64,000 bases of DNA from NCBI RefSeq assembly GCF_014648895.1, contig NZ_BMRZ01000002.1:434001-498000 (forward strand), given 5' to 3'. The translations under genes and the position numbers were made by a program. Positions 41,088 through 51,199 of the stretch are shown here, one piece after another. This stretch comes from Streptomyces tanashiensis (GTDB taxonomy: Bacteria > Actinomycetota > Actinomycetes > Streptomycetales > Streptomycetaceae). Below the pieces are notes generated by a model. It ran no database searches and was not told the DNA's origin. It saw only the letters and a program-made list of their open reading frames with translations. Positions within the stretch are counted from its first letter, which is position 1; each line of letters starts with the position of its first letter.

Positions 41088-43154
41088 TCAGTCCACGTAC
41101 GCGGCCACCAGCGTGGCGAAGTCCTCCGGGGTGAGGACCTCGACGCCCAGCTCCTGGGCCTTGACGGCCTTCGAGCTCGGCTTGCCGCTCGCGGACGGCG
41201 CCGCGACCAGGTACGTGGTCCTGGAGTTGACTCCGCTGCCCAGGCGTCCCCCGGCCTTCTCGATGAGCGCGCCCATCTCGGAGCGCCCCCAGCCGTCCAG
41301 CGGACCGGTCATCTTCCCCGTCACGACGACGGTCTTCCCGCTCAGCGGGCCTTCGGCCGCGTCCTCGGCCTCCTCCTGCCGCGGCTCCGTCATGCCGACG
41401 CCCGCCGCGATCAGCTTGTCGATCACCGGGGCGAGCACGGCGACCTGCTCGACGATGACCGGCGCCTTCTCCGGGCCTATGCCCTCGACCTCCTGCAGGA
41501 CGTCCGCGTCGGCCGCGCGGATGGCTTCCATCGTGCCGAAGTGCGCGGCGATGCGCCGGGACATGCTGCGGCCGGTGCCCGGCACGCCGAGCGCGCAGAA
41601 GACCCGGCTGAGCGGACGGGACTTGGCGAGCCGGATCTGCTCGGCCAGCTTCGCGCCGCGCTTGGCGCTGCCGGAGGCGGTGGTGAGCTGCTCCTCGGTG
41701 AGGGTGAAGAGGTCCGCGACGTCGCCGACGGCCCCGGCGGCGATCAGCGCGTCGACGTACTTCCTGCCGAGACCGTCGATGTCGAGGATGTCCCGCCCGG
41801 CGACGTACTCGATCAGCGGCGCCAGAGCACAGGCGGTGCCCTTCGCGCAGCGCCAGCGCTCCTGGCTCTTGTCGATCTCCCCGCCGCAGTGGGGGCACGC
41901 CTCGGGCAGGGGGACCGGCACGGCCCCCTGCGGGCGGAGCTCGACGACGGCCGCCTCGACGCGCGGGATGATGTCGCCGGCCTTGTGGACGGTCACGGTG
42001 TCACCGATGTGGAGGTCCCGCCGGAGGATGTCGGCGGGGTTGTGCAGGGTGGCGCGGGTGACGGTGGACCCGTCCAGCTCGACGGCGGCGAGCACGGCCG
42101 TGGGGGCGAGCACACCCGTACGGCCCACTTCCCAGAAGACGTCTTCCAGGACCGTCTGGCGCTCGACGGCCGGAAGCTTGTAGGCGATCGCCCAGTACGG
42201 GAACCGGCTGCCGAAGCCCGCCGTCGCCTGCTCGCCGGCGCTGTCGGCCTTGATGACGACGCCGTCGATGCCGAACGGCAGGGCCGCGCGCATCGCGGCG
42301 ATCGCGTCGACCCGCTCCTGGGCCTCGGCGAGACCGGTGACCACGTGGAGCCCGGCGGGAGTGTCCGCCGTGGTCCGCACCCCCGCTGCCGCCACGGCGG
42401 CGAGCGTCTCGGCGTGACCGGCCCCGGCGGGCAGGAACGCCACGCCGTCCAGCTCGACGGCGCCGTACGCCCAGAAGGTCATCGCCAGCCGGTAGGGCCG
42501 GTCCTTCGCCCGCAGCGTGCCGGCGGCTCCGTTGCGCGGATTGGCGAAGACGTCCCCGCCGTGCGCGATCCGTGTCTCGTTCGCGGCCTCGAACTGCTCC
42601 TGGGTGAAGAGAACCTCGCCGCGCGCCTCGAAGGTGGCGGGCACGGGCAGCTGCTCGGGGAGGCCCACGATCGTCCCGATGACGTGGCTGACGTCCTCGC
42701 CCCGCGAACCGTCGCCACGGGTGATGATCTGCACCAGGCGTCCGTCGCGGTATCGGGCGGCGACGGCCGCGCCGTCCATCTTCGGCTCGACGGTGAAACC
42801 CCCGGCCGGCTCGTGTCCCAGACGTCGTTGGAGCGAGGCGCCCCAGGCGACCAGTTCCTCGGGCGCGAAGACGTTGTCGAGGCTGAGCAGCCGGGTGGTG
42901 TGCGGGACGTCCCCGGCGGGGGCGGCTCCGTCGGCGACCTGATCGGCGGGCGAGTCCGGGGCGATGTCCTCGGGGTGCTCCGCCTCCCAGGCCAGCACGG
43001 CGAGCCGGAGCCGGTCGTACGTGGCGTCGTCCACGACGCTGTAGCCCTCGCCGTAGTACGTGCGGGACGCCTCGCGCAGGCGCGCGATCGCGGCCTCGTA
43101 CGCGGCACGGTCGGACAGGCTGAAATGCGCCTCTACGGCGGGCGTTGTCGTCAT
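41088..43154 (-). CDS. ligA: NAD-dependent DNA ligase (LigA), divergent paralogue
   Basis: A 688-residue NAD-dependent DNA ligase with the family order: Ia domain, adenylation domain with active-site Lys125 in VEPKMDGAAVA, OB fold, zinc finger (CPHCGG...RCAKGTACAL, four Cys), helix-hairpin-helix region and a C-terminal BRCT domain (GPLSGKTVVVTGKM). Usual LigA has KLDG or KIDG, SLDNAF and a length near 730 in Streptomyces; here KMDG, SLDNVF and shorter length suggest a second, accessory ligase rather than the essential one. It seals nicks in DNA. Its start has only a GGTGGG ribosome site; no partner gene is adjacent. Confidence 0.9.
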   Translation of the reverse strand: MTTTPAVEAHFSLSDRAAYEAAIARLREASRTYYGEGYSVVDDATYDRLRLAVLAWEAEHPEDIAPDSPADQVADGAAPAGDVPHTTRLLSLDNVFAPEELVAWGASLQRRLGHEPAGGFTVEPKMDGAAVAARYRDGRLVQIITRGDGSRGEDVSHVIGTIVGLPEQLPVPATFEARGEVLFTQEQFEAANETRIAHGGDVFANPRNGAAGTLRAKDRPYRLAMTFWAYGAVELDGVAFLPAGAGHAETLAAVAAAGVRTTADTPAGLHVVTGLAEAQERVDAIAAMRAALPFGIDGVVIKADSAGEQATAGFGSRFPYWAIAYKLPAVERQTVLEDVFWEVGRTGVLAPTAVLAAVELDGSTVTRATLHNPADILRRDLHIGDTVTVHKAGDIIPRVEAAVVELRPQGAVPVPLPEACPHCGGEIDKSQERWRCAKGTACALAPLIEYVAGRDILDIDGLGRKYVDALIAAGAVGDVADLFTLTEEQLTTASGSAKRGAKLAEQIRLAKSRPLSRVFCALGVPGTGRSMSRRIAAHFGTMEAIRAADADVLQEVEGIGPEKAPVIVEQVAVLAPVIDKLIAAGVGMTEPRQEEAEDAAEGPLSGKTVVVTGKMTGPLDGWGRSEMGALIEKAGGRLGSGVNSRTTYLVAAPSASGKPSSKAVKAQELGVEVLTPEDFATLVAAYVD

Positions 43155-43325
43155 GCCCACCATCCTGTCGCAGGGCACTGACAACGCCCTCTCGCGTGAC
43201 CGCCGCAGCGAAGGAGCGGGCGCCTGACGGGTGTTCGTGTCGAGGGCCGGTAGGTGGCCCGAGCTTCGCCACGGTGCGGTGTCCGGTCGGGCCGGCGGCT
43301 CCCGGAGAGCCCGACCGTCCGCTCG

Positions 43326-43892
43326 TCATCCCCTCGGATACAGGCGGCCTTCCAGCGTCGGGGACAGCGGGTACGCGCGCTCGGTGGGAAACAGCGCCTG
43401 TGCCGCGGCCGCACGTCCGCTGCGCATCAGCGTCGCGGCCTTGCGGACCTGGGGAGTGACGTCGGTGAGGCTGACGATCCAGTCGTCGTTGAACGCGCGG
43501 ATCAGGTGGCGGCTGATCCCCACCTGGATGCTGTAGTGGTTCAGCGCCGCCCCGCGGGCCGAGCGCTCCGGGTCCCACTGGACGTGCACGGCCGCCTGTG
43601 CCAGGGCCGCCGGGTCACCGGTCGTCAGCACGGCCCGGGACAGGGCCTCCTCCCATCCCTCACGGGTGATCCGCACCGCGAGGATCCTCTCCTGGCCTGA
43701 CTTGCGGGCCCAGTTGCTGCGGTGCATCAGCCAGAGGAAGGACGGCTTGATCCACGTCATCCGCTGGAACGAGAACGGAGCGACGAAGCGCCCCGCGCGC
43801 AGCGCGGCGTCGGCGATGGCGGGCGAGTAGGCCTGGTGGACCACGATCGTACGAGCGTCGTGGTCGGCACGGATCTGGTACTGGGGTGCCAT
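43326..43892 (-). CDS. DUF4291 family protein
   Basis: A 188-residue protein of the DUF4291 family. It starts MAPQYQIRADHDARTIVVHQ and has the conserved RFVAPFSFQRMTWIKPSFLWLMHRS, GQERILAVRITREGWE and VHVQWDPERSARGAALNHYS, with SIQVGISR. DUF4291 proteins occur throughout bacteria and fungi without a known function. It lies between the DNA ligase and GAPDH genes on the same strand. Confidence 0.85.
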   Translation of the reverse strand: MAPQYQIRADHDARTIVVHQAYSPAIADAALRAGRFVAPFSFQRMTWIKPSFLWLMHRSNWARKSGQERILAVRITREGWEEALSRAVLTTGDPAALAQAAVHVQWDPERSARGAALNHYSIQVGISRHLIRAFNDDWIVSLTDVTPQVRKAATLMRSGRAAAAQALFPTERAYPLSPTLEGRLYPRG

Positions 43893-43986
43893 GCACCGCA
43901 CCCTGTCACCCGGCCCGCGGGCGGTGCGAGCGGTTTTCCGGTCGGGTGAGGTGACCGGACGCGCCGAGGCCCGTCCGGGAACACGT

Positions 43987-44023
43987 CACACGCCGACTCC
44001 CGTGCGGTCGGAGTCGGCGTGTG
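43987..44023 (-). terminator. Terminator after the GAPDH gene
   Basis: Perfect 14-base arms CACACGCCGACTCC and GGAGTCGGCGTGTG around a 9-base loop, about 50 bases beyond the GAPDH stop and before the DUF4291 start. Confidence 0.75.
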
Positions 44024-44071
44024 AGGGGCCCGCTGCCACCGCGCGGGTGGAGCCGGTCGTTCGTGCGGTCG

Positions 44072-45067
44072 TCAGCCGGCGAGCAGCTGGAGGGAGTCGA
44101 TCACGCGGTTCGAGAAGCCCCACTCGTTGTCGTACCAGGCGACGACCTTGACGTGGCGTCCCTCGACGCGGGTGAGGGCCGAGTCGAAGATCGACGAGTG
44201 CGGGTTGCCGACGATGTCGGCGGAGACCAGCGGGTCCTCCGAGTACTCCAGGACACCGGCCAGCGGGCCCTCGGCCGCCTTGCGGTAGGCGTCCAGGACG
44301 TCCTCGACGGTCACGTCGCGGGCGACGGTCGTGTTGAGCTCGACGATCGAGCCCACCGGGACGGGCACGCGGATCGAGTCGCCGGACAGCTTGCCGTCCA
44401 GGTTCGGCAGCACGAGGCCGATGGCCTTCGCGGCGCCCGTGGAGGTCGGCACGATGTTGACGCCGGCGGCGCGGGCGCGGCGCGGGTCGCGGTGCGGGCC
44501 GTCCTGCAGGTTCTGCTCCTGCGTGTAGGCGTGGACCGTCGTCATGAAGCCGTGCTCGATGCCGGCGAGGTCGTCGAGGACCTTCGCGAGGGGCGCGAGC
44601 GCGTTGGTCGTGCAGGAGGCGTTCGAGACGATCGTGTGCAGTTCGGCGTCGTACGCGTCGGTGTTCACGCCGTACGCGAGGGTGACGTCGGCGCCGTCGG
44701 CGGGCGCGCTGACGAGCACCTTCCTGGCACCGGCGTCGAGGTGCGCGCGGGCGGCCTTGGCCGAGGTGAAGCGGCCGGTCGACTCGAGGACGATGTCCAC
44801 GCCGAGCTCGGCCCAGGGGAGGTCCGCCGGCTCGCGCTCGGCGAGCACCTTGATGCGGCGGCCGTCGACGACGAGGGTGTCGCCGTCGACCGTCACCGGA
44901 CGGCCGAGACGGCCCGACGTGGAGTCGAAGGCGAGGAGCCGCGCGAGGGCGGTGGGCTCCGTCAGGTCGTTGACGGCGACGACCTCGAGGTCGGTGTCGC
45001 GCTCCAGGAGCGCACGCAGCACGTTGCGTCCGATGCGACCGAAACCATTGATGGCGATGCGAGTCAT
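44072..45067 (-). CDS. gap: Glyceraldehyde-3-phosphate dehydrogenase (type I)
   Basis: A 331-residue phosphorylating GAPDH, which converts glyceraldehyde-3-phosphate to 1,3-bisphosphoglycerate with NAD+. MTRIAINGFGRIGRNVLRAL is the Rossmann start, SNASCTTNALAP holds catalytic Cys152, TVHAYT the catalytic His, and VPTSTGAAKAIGLV and WYDNEWGFSNRVID follow. Asp34 at the end of the second strand (AVNDL) indicates NAD specificity. Length and motifs are complete. It stands alone with its own terminator, behind a GlxA-type regulator gene on the same strand; actinomycetes often have more than one GAPDH. Confidence 0.95.
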   Translation of the reverse strand: MTRIAINGFGRIGRNVLRALLERDTDLEVVAVNDLTEPTALARLLAFDSTSGRLGRPVTVDGDTLVVDGRRIKVLAEREPADLPWAELGVDIVLESTGRFTSAKAARAHLDAGARKVLVSAPADGADVTLAYGVNTDAYDAELHTIVSNASCTTNALAPLAKVLDDLAGIEHGFMTTVHAYTQEQNLQDGPHRDPRRARAAGVNIVPTSTGAAKAIGLVLPNLDGKLSGDSIRVPVPVGSIVELNTTVARDVTVEDVLDAYRKAAEGPLAGVLEYSEDPLVSADIVGNPHSSIFDSALTRVEGRHVKVVAWYDNEWGFSNRVIDSLQLLAG

Positions 45068-45197
45068 GAGCGGTGTCCCTTCCGACCTTCCGATTCGCCA
45101 CCCAGGTTCGCGCGGAACGCACGCCTCAACCAGCGGCGTGATCGCCATGGTCCGCAAGTATCGCGCCAAGGACCCCTTCCGCTCCCGACAAGGCGGT

Positions 45198-46160
45198 CTA
45201 TTCCCCCTGTGCGAAGGTGCGCCGGTAGTCACTCGGCGTGGTGCCCAGGATGTGCTGGAAGTGCAGGCGGAGGTTGGCTCCGGTGCCCAGGCCGACGTCG
45301 GCGGCGATCTGCTCGACGCCCCGCTCGGAGCGTTCGAGCAGTTCACGGGCCATGTCGATGCGGGCGCGCATGACCCACTGCATCGGTGTGTAGCCGGTGT
45401 CCTCGACGAACCGGCGCGAGAACGTGCGCGGTGACACGGCCGCGTTCCGGGCGAGGATCTCCAGGGTGAGGGGTTCGCCGAGCCGGTGCAGTGCCCATTC
45501 GCGGGTGGCGGCGAACCGCTCGCCGAGCGGCTCCGGCACGCTGCGCGGCACGTACTGCGCCTGGCCGCCGCTGCGGTACGGGGCGGCGACGAGGCGCCGG
45601 GCCGCGTGGTTCGAGGCGGCCACGCCGAGGTCCCCGCGCAGGATGTGGAGGCAGAGGTCGATGCCGGAGGCGGCGCCGGCGGAGGTGAGCACGCTGCCCT
45701 CGTCGACGAAGAGGACGTTCTCGTCGACGTCGATCAGCGGGCGCATGGCCGCGAGTGCCCGCGCGTAGTGCCAGTGCGTCGTGGCGCGTCTGCCGTCGAG
45801 GAGGCCCGTGGCGGCCAGGGCGAAAGCTCCCGTCGAGATGGCGGCGAGCCGTGCCCCGCGCGCGTGGGCGGCGATCAGCGCGTCGACGACGGCGCGCGGC
45901 GGGTCCTCGCGGTCGGGATGGCGGTAGCCGGGGACGAAGACGATGTCGGCCCAGGCGAGTGCTTCCAGACCGTGGGCGACCTGGTAGGACAGGCCGTCGC
46001 CGCCGGCCACGACCCCGGGTTCGGCGCCGCAGACCCGTACCTCGTAGGGCATGCTCGCCCGGGTCGTGAACACCTGCGCGGGGATTCCGACGTCGAGGGG
46101 TTTCGCGCCTTCGAGGACGAGGACGGCGACGCGGTGGAGACGTGAAGCTGACACGTCCAC
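45198..46160 (-). CDS. GlxA/AraC-type regulator with DJ-1-like N-terminal domain
   Basis: A 320-residue regulator. The N-terminal DJ-1/PfpI-like domain (about 10-185) starts VAVLVLEGAKPLDVGIPAQV; at the nucleophile position it has ISTGAFALAATG with Thr instead of Cys, so it senses rather than catalyses. The C-terminal AraC HTH pair (about 220-320) ends LHFQHILGTTPSDYRRTFAQ. GlxA-type proteins control nearby catabolic genes; here GAPDH follows downstream on the same strand 130 bases away, but a direct link is unproven. Confidence 0.9.
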   Translation of the reverse strand: MDVSASRLHRVAVLVLEGAKPLDVGIPAQVFTTRASMPYEVRVCGAEPGVVAGGDGLSYQVAHGLEALAWADIVFVPGYRHPDREDPPRAVVDALIAAHARGARLAAISTGAFALAATGLLDGRRATTHWHYARALAAMRPLIDVDENVLFVDEGSVLTSAGAASGIDLCLHILRGDLGVAASNHAARRLVAAPYRSGGQAQYVPRSVPEPLGERFAATREWALHRLGEPLTLEILARNAAVSPRTFSRRFVEDTGYTPMQWVMRARIDMARELLERSERGVEQIAADVGLGTGANLRLHFQHILGTTPSDYRRTFAQGE

Positions 46161-46198
46161 GAGGGTACGCGGCCGGGTGTCCGCGCTGGTCAGCGGCG

Positions 46199-46224
46199 CC
46201 GGAGCGGACCGAAGCCCGCTCCGG
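46199..46224 (-). terminator. Hairpin after the secreted hydrolase gene
   Basis: Nine-base arms CCGGAGCGG and CCGCTCCGG around an 8-base loop, 35 bases beyond the hydrolase stop and 39 bases before the GlxA-type regulator start. Confidence 0.5.
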
Positions 46225-46259
46225 CCCGGACGGAGCCCGTCGTACGGGGTGGCCTGCCG

Positions 46260-47129
46260 TCAGGCCGTGGGGCCCGGGATCTGGAGTGCCCGCGTGTTGC
46301 GGTCCCAGCCGGACCACAGCTCGCTGTCCGTGCAGGAGCCGCAGCCCGGCCCGAAGAACGTCCCGCGGGCGTTCTCGTCGCCCATCAGCCAGAACCGCAG
46401 CCAGGCCGTGGTCGGTGCGCGGAAGTCGCCGCCGTCCCCGATGGAGCTCAGGTGCCCGGCGCCGCGGACCTCGCCGTAGACGGCGGGGACGTGGGACGAG
46501 TCCCGGTACAGCGCCTTCACGAGGGCCGGCCACACCGTCAGGTCGCGCTGGCCGGCCAGGTAGAAGACGGGCTCGTCCATCAGGTCGGGGTCGGTCAGCG
46601 GTCCCGGCTGGATGGGGACGGCGGTGTCGACCCGGGGGTCGAGCGCGGCGTTGACCGCGGCCGCGCCGCCCTGCGAGTGGCCGGCGGAGCCGATGTGTTC
46701 GAGGTCCACCTTCCGGTAGAAGGGGCTGGAGCTGTCGGCGTTCCGCTGCTCCAGGACGTCGATGCCGGCGCGCATGCTGATGGCGAAGTTGGAGGTGGGG
46801 GTGTTGGCGGCGGCGACGATGAAGCCGTGGCTCGCCCAGTGGCGCAGCAGCGAGCTGTAGATCCCGGGCACGGCGCCGGTGCCGTTGCCCCAGATCACCA
46901 CCGGGTGCAGCTCTCCTCGCTGTCCCATGTCCTTCGGGTGGTAGAAGGTGTGCACCACCTCGATGTCGACGGCGACCTCGTACGGCCCCGGCTGGTCCCA
47001 GGCGGTGCCGACCGACGGGATCCGGCCGGTCGCCGCCTCCGTCGCGCCGGCGGTGCCCGGCCCGGCGTACGCCGCCATCAGGAGGGCGAGCAGCAGGCCG
47101 CCGAGTGCGCGGCCCCATCTCCGATTCAT
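46260..47129 (-). CDS. Secreted alpha/beta hydrolase (lipase/esterase-like)
   Basis: A 289-residue exported hydrolase. The signal peptide (MNRRWGRALGGLLLALLMAA, cleavage near AGA-TE) is followed by an alpha/beta core: VVIWGNGTGAVPGIYSSLLR (oxyanion region), the nucleophile elbow SAGHSQGGAAAV with Ser152, DPDLMDEPVFYLAGQRD, and the catalytic His in VRGAGHLSS. A C-terminal CGSC pair may form a disulfide. Related streptomycete proteins are called lipases or acetyl-xylan or polyester esterases; the substrate is unknown. AAGGAG upstream supports ATG 47129. Confidence 0.85.
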   Translation of the reverse strand: MNRRWGRALGGLLLALLMAAYAGPGTAGATEAATGRIPSVGTAWDQPGPYEVAVDIEVVHTFYHPKDMGQRGELHPVVIWGNGTGAVPGIYSSLLRHWASHGFIVAAANTPTSNFAISMRAGIDVLEQRNADSSSPFYRKVDLEHIGSAGHSQGGAAAVNAALDPRVDTAVPIQPGPLTDPDLMDEPVFYLAGQRDLTVWPALVKALYRDSSHVPAVYGEVRGAGHLSSIGDGGDFRAPTTAWLRFWLMGDENARGTFFGPGCGSCTDSELWSGWDRNTRALQIPGPTA

Positions 47130-48706
<1,577 letters not shown>

Positions 48707-48731
48707 CGGCGCTCCGGCCGGGCCCCGGTGA

Positions 48732-49265
48732 TCACGCCTGGTACTCGGTGAGGTCGATGGCGTAGAGCCGCAGGGGAACGCCGAAGACCGGGTGGTCCGT
48801 CTCGCGCTCCGGCGTCATGCCGAGCTTCCGGATGACGTTCTCGGAGGCCCGGTTGCCGATGTGCGTGATGGCGACCACCCGGTCGAGCCCGCGGTCCTGG
48901 AGGGCGAACTCCAGGACCGCGTGGGCGGCCTCGGAGGCGTACCCCTGGCCCCAGAACTGCCGGCCGAGGCGCCAGCCGATCTCCACGGCGGGCAGCACCT
49001 CCGGCAGGAAGTCCGGCACGGAGAGCCCCGCGAAGCCGATGAGCTCGCCGGAGCCGAGGAGCTCGACGGCGAAGAGCCCGAAGCCCTCCTCGTCCCACTC
49101 CTCCTCGCACCGCTCGATGGCCTCGGCGGTCTGCTCCAGGTCCCGCACCGAGCCGTCCCCGATCCACCGCATGACCTCGGGGTCGGCGTTGATCTCCGCC
49201 ATCGGGACGAGGTCGTCGTCGCTCCAGCGGCGGAGCAGGAGCCGGGGGGTGAGGATCTCGGTCAT
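48732..49265 (-). CDS. GNAT family N-acetyltransferase (RimJ/RimL-like)
   Basis: A 177-residue acetyltransferase of the RimJ/RimL type. MTEILTPRLLLRRWSDDDL is the typical start, EIGWRLGRQFWGQGYASEA the acetyl-CoA motif, and THIGNRASENVIRKLGMTPE the C-terminal signature. Targets are N-termini or small amines; none can be inferred. It follows the deaminase gene by 64 bases on the same strand and may be cotranscribed with it. Confidence 0.88.
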   Translation of the reverse strand: MTEILTPRLLLRRWSDDDLVPMAEINADPEVMRWIGDGSVRDLEQTAEAIERCEEEWDEEGFGLFAVELLGSGELIGFAGLSVPDFLPEVLPAVEIGWRLGRQFWGQGYASEAAHAVLEFALQDRGLDRVVAITHIGNRASENVIRKLGMTPERETDHPVFGVPLRLYAIDLTEYQA

Positions 49266-49329
49266 GTCCCCATCCTGACGCATCCGGGGTCGCGTCTCGC
49301 GGCGGAGCGGTGGGGGCCGCCGTCGCGGG

Positions 49330-49758
49330 TCAGCGGTAGTAGCCCTGGACCACGGCCCGTACCTCGTCGAGCAGTGCGGGTCCGTCCTGCGGTACGGGCG
49401 GGCGGCCGCTGCCGGGGCGGATGTCGAGAAGCTGTTCGTTGGACAGCGCGTACACGACCCGGCGGAGGCCCGCCTGCCGGATGGCCGCTTCGCACATGCC
49501 ACACGGCTGGCAGCTGGTGTACATCGTGGTCTCGGCCGCCGTGGCGGGGTCCAGTTCCCGGGCCGCCCACCGTGCGAGCTTGAGCTCGGGGTGGGCGGTG
49601 ATGTCCCGGTCGGTGAGGGTGGTGTTGTGTTCTTCGGCCAGGATCGTTCCGTCCGGTGCCGCGAGGAGCGAGCCGAACGGCGGGTCGCCGCCGTCGCGTG
49701 CGGTGGCCGCGAGGGCGATGGCGCGGCGGAGGAGGGTGTGGTCGTCTGCTGTCGTCAT
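49330..49758 (-). CDS. Cytidine/guanine deaminase-family protein
   Basis: A 142-residue zinc deaminase. TAHPELKLAR supplies His56 and Glu58 (HPE rather than the usual HAE) and TSCQPCGMCEAAIRQ supplies Cys86 and Cys89 (PCxxC). These match nucleoside or guanine deaminases. The Pro in HPE is seen in some bacterial members. Its ATG overlaps the TGA of the upstream F420-dependent oxidoreductase (ATGA, 49755-49758), so both are one operon. Confidence 0.88.
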   Translation of the reverse strand: MTTADDHTLLRRAIALAATARDGGDPPFGSLLAAPDGTILAEEHNTTLTDRDITAHPELKLARWAARELDPATAAETTMYTSCQPCGMCEAAIRQAGLRRVVYALSNEQLLDIRPGSGRPPVPQDGPALLDEVRAVVQGYYR

Positions 49759-50617
49759 GACGGCTCCGTTCGGGTGTGGTGCGGGGAGAGGTGGGCGGCG
49801 ACGGTGGCGAGTGCCTGCCAGGCCGTCTGCGGGTGGGTGGTCTCGTTCGGGTCCCCGCCGTACGGGTCGAGGACGACGGTGTCGGCGCCCATCAGCCGCA
49901 GTCGGTCGAGGTCGTCCATGATCTGTTCGATCGTGCCCTCCCCGGCGAGGCGGTCCGGTCCGCCGACCGGTGCCGTGGTCAGCCTGAGGGCGATGCGAGG
50001 CGCCAGGGCGGGCGTGGGGAGCCGCTGCTCGTCCGCGTGCTCCCGCATCCTCGCGGCGCCTTCGCGCAGCTGCCCGAGGGTGCGGCGCAGGGGGTGCCAG
50101 GCGTCCCCGAACCGCACGGCGCGGCGCAGTCCCGCGTCACTGTGGCCGCCGATCCAGACCGGAATCGGGTGGTCTCCGTAGGCGGCGGTGTCGGCCCAGG
50201 CCTCGCGCAGGGCGTGGAGGTGCTCGTCGGTGAGCCGTCCTCGCCGTTCGAACGGGATGCCGAGGGCGGCGAACTCCTGGCGTGCCCAGCCCACTCCCAC
50301 TCCGAGGACGAGCCGCCCGCCGCTGAGGGCGTCGAGGTTGGCCGCCATGCGGGCGGTGAGGAGCGGGTGCCGGTAGGGGGCGATGAGGACGGTCGTGCCG
50401 AGCCGGACGCGGGTGGTGACGCCGGCCAGCCACGACAGGGTGGTGAACGGTTCGTAGAAGGGGCCGGGTAGCGCTCGGCGACGTCGGGGGTGATGGCGAT
50501 GTGGTCCGAGACCATCAGCAGGTCGTAGCCCAGGCCTTCGACGGTCCGGGCCCAGTCGCGCAGGATGCCGGGATCGGCGCCGGGGCCGAAGTTGAGGATG
50601 TTGACTCCGATCTTCAC
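49755..50617 (-). pseudogene. F420-dependent LLM oxidoreductase gene with a single-base frameshift
   Basis: GTG 50617 starts MKIGVNILNFGPGADPGILR, LLMVSDHIAITPDVAERYPA, the start of LLM class F420-dependent oxidoreductases. At the GGGG run 50460-50463 one base is missing; past it, another frame continues PFYEPFTTLSWLAGVTTRVR, LGTTVLIAPYRHPLLTARMA, LVLGVGVGWARQEFAALG and GDAWHPL to the family C-terminus. Adding one G gives an uninterrupted protein of about 287 residues. Either the gene is inactive here or the base call is wrong. The stop overlaps the deaminase start. Confidence 0.82.
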
Positions 50618-50711
50618 GCGGCACAGGCTAGCCAGGCATGAGGGGCGGTCTGAAGTGATTCCCGCCTGTTCAGGGGCCGTTCGGCCGTGGATCCGCCGGT
50701 AATCTGATCAG

Positions 50712-51176
50712 ATGACCGAGAGTCTTGACGTGACGGACTGGGCGATCCTGACAGAGGTTCAGCGGGACGGCCGGATCGCGTACACGGAGCTGGCACGGCG
50801 GGTGAACCTGAGCGCCTCGGCGACGAAGGAGCGGGTGCGCCGTCTGGAGGAGTCCGGGGTGATCACGGGCTACCGGGCGGAGGTGGATCTGGAGCGGATC
50901 GGGTACGCGGTCCTCGCCGTCGTCCGGCTGAAGTACCCGGGGACCCGGCACGAGCCGCTGCGCCGGCTGCTCGGCGAGCGTGCGGAGATCCTGGAGTGTC
51001 TCCGTACGACCGGCGACGACTGCTACGTCCTGAAGGTGGCGGCCACGTCGATGGCCCATCTGGAGCAGATCGTCGACGCGCTCGCGGAGTTCGGCAGCAC
51101 GACCACCAATCTCGTCTTCAGCCGCCCGCTGCCGCTCCGCGGCCCGAGCGAGCCGTCGCCGTCCGTCCGGCCCTGA
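50712..51176 (+). CDS. Lrp/AsnC family transcriptional regulator
   Basis: A 154-residue feast/famine regulator. VTDWAILTEVQRDGRIAYTE and VNLSASATKERVRRLEESGV form the HTH, followed by the RAM domain (YAVLAVVRLKYPGTRHEPLR and TTGDDCYVLKVAATSMAHLE). TAATCT at 50700-50705 lies seven bases before the ATG, suggesting a leaderless transcript. It converges with a threonine dehydratase-like gene, the likely amino-acid-linked partner, and is divergent from the F420 gene. Confidence 0.9.
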   Translation: MTESLDVTDWAILTEVQRDGRIAYTELARRVNLSASATKERVRRLEESGVITGYRAEVDLERIGYAVLAVVRLKYPGTRHEPLRRLLGERAEILECLRTTGDDCYVLKVAATSMAHLEQIVDALAEFGSTTTNLVFSRPLPLRGPSEPSPSVRP

Positions 51177-51199
51177 AGTCCTGTCCGACGGGCGATCCC

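Noticed and set aside
39807..43181. 1124-codon plus-strand open frame across three genes
   Set aside because: Composition is Arg/Pro/Gly-rich, and it runs antisense through LigA and out of frame through the flavoreductase and DUF2071 genes.
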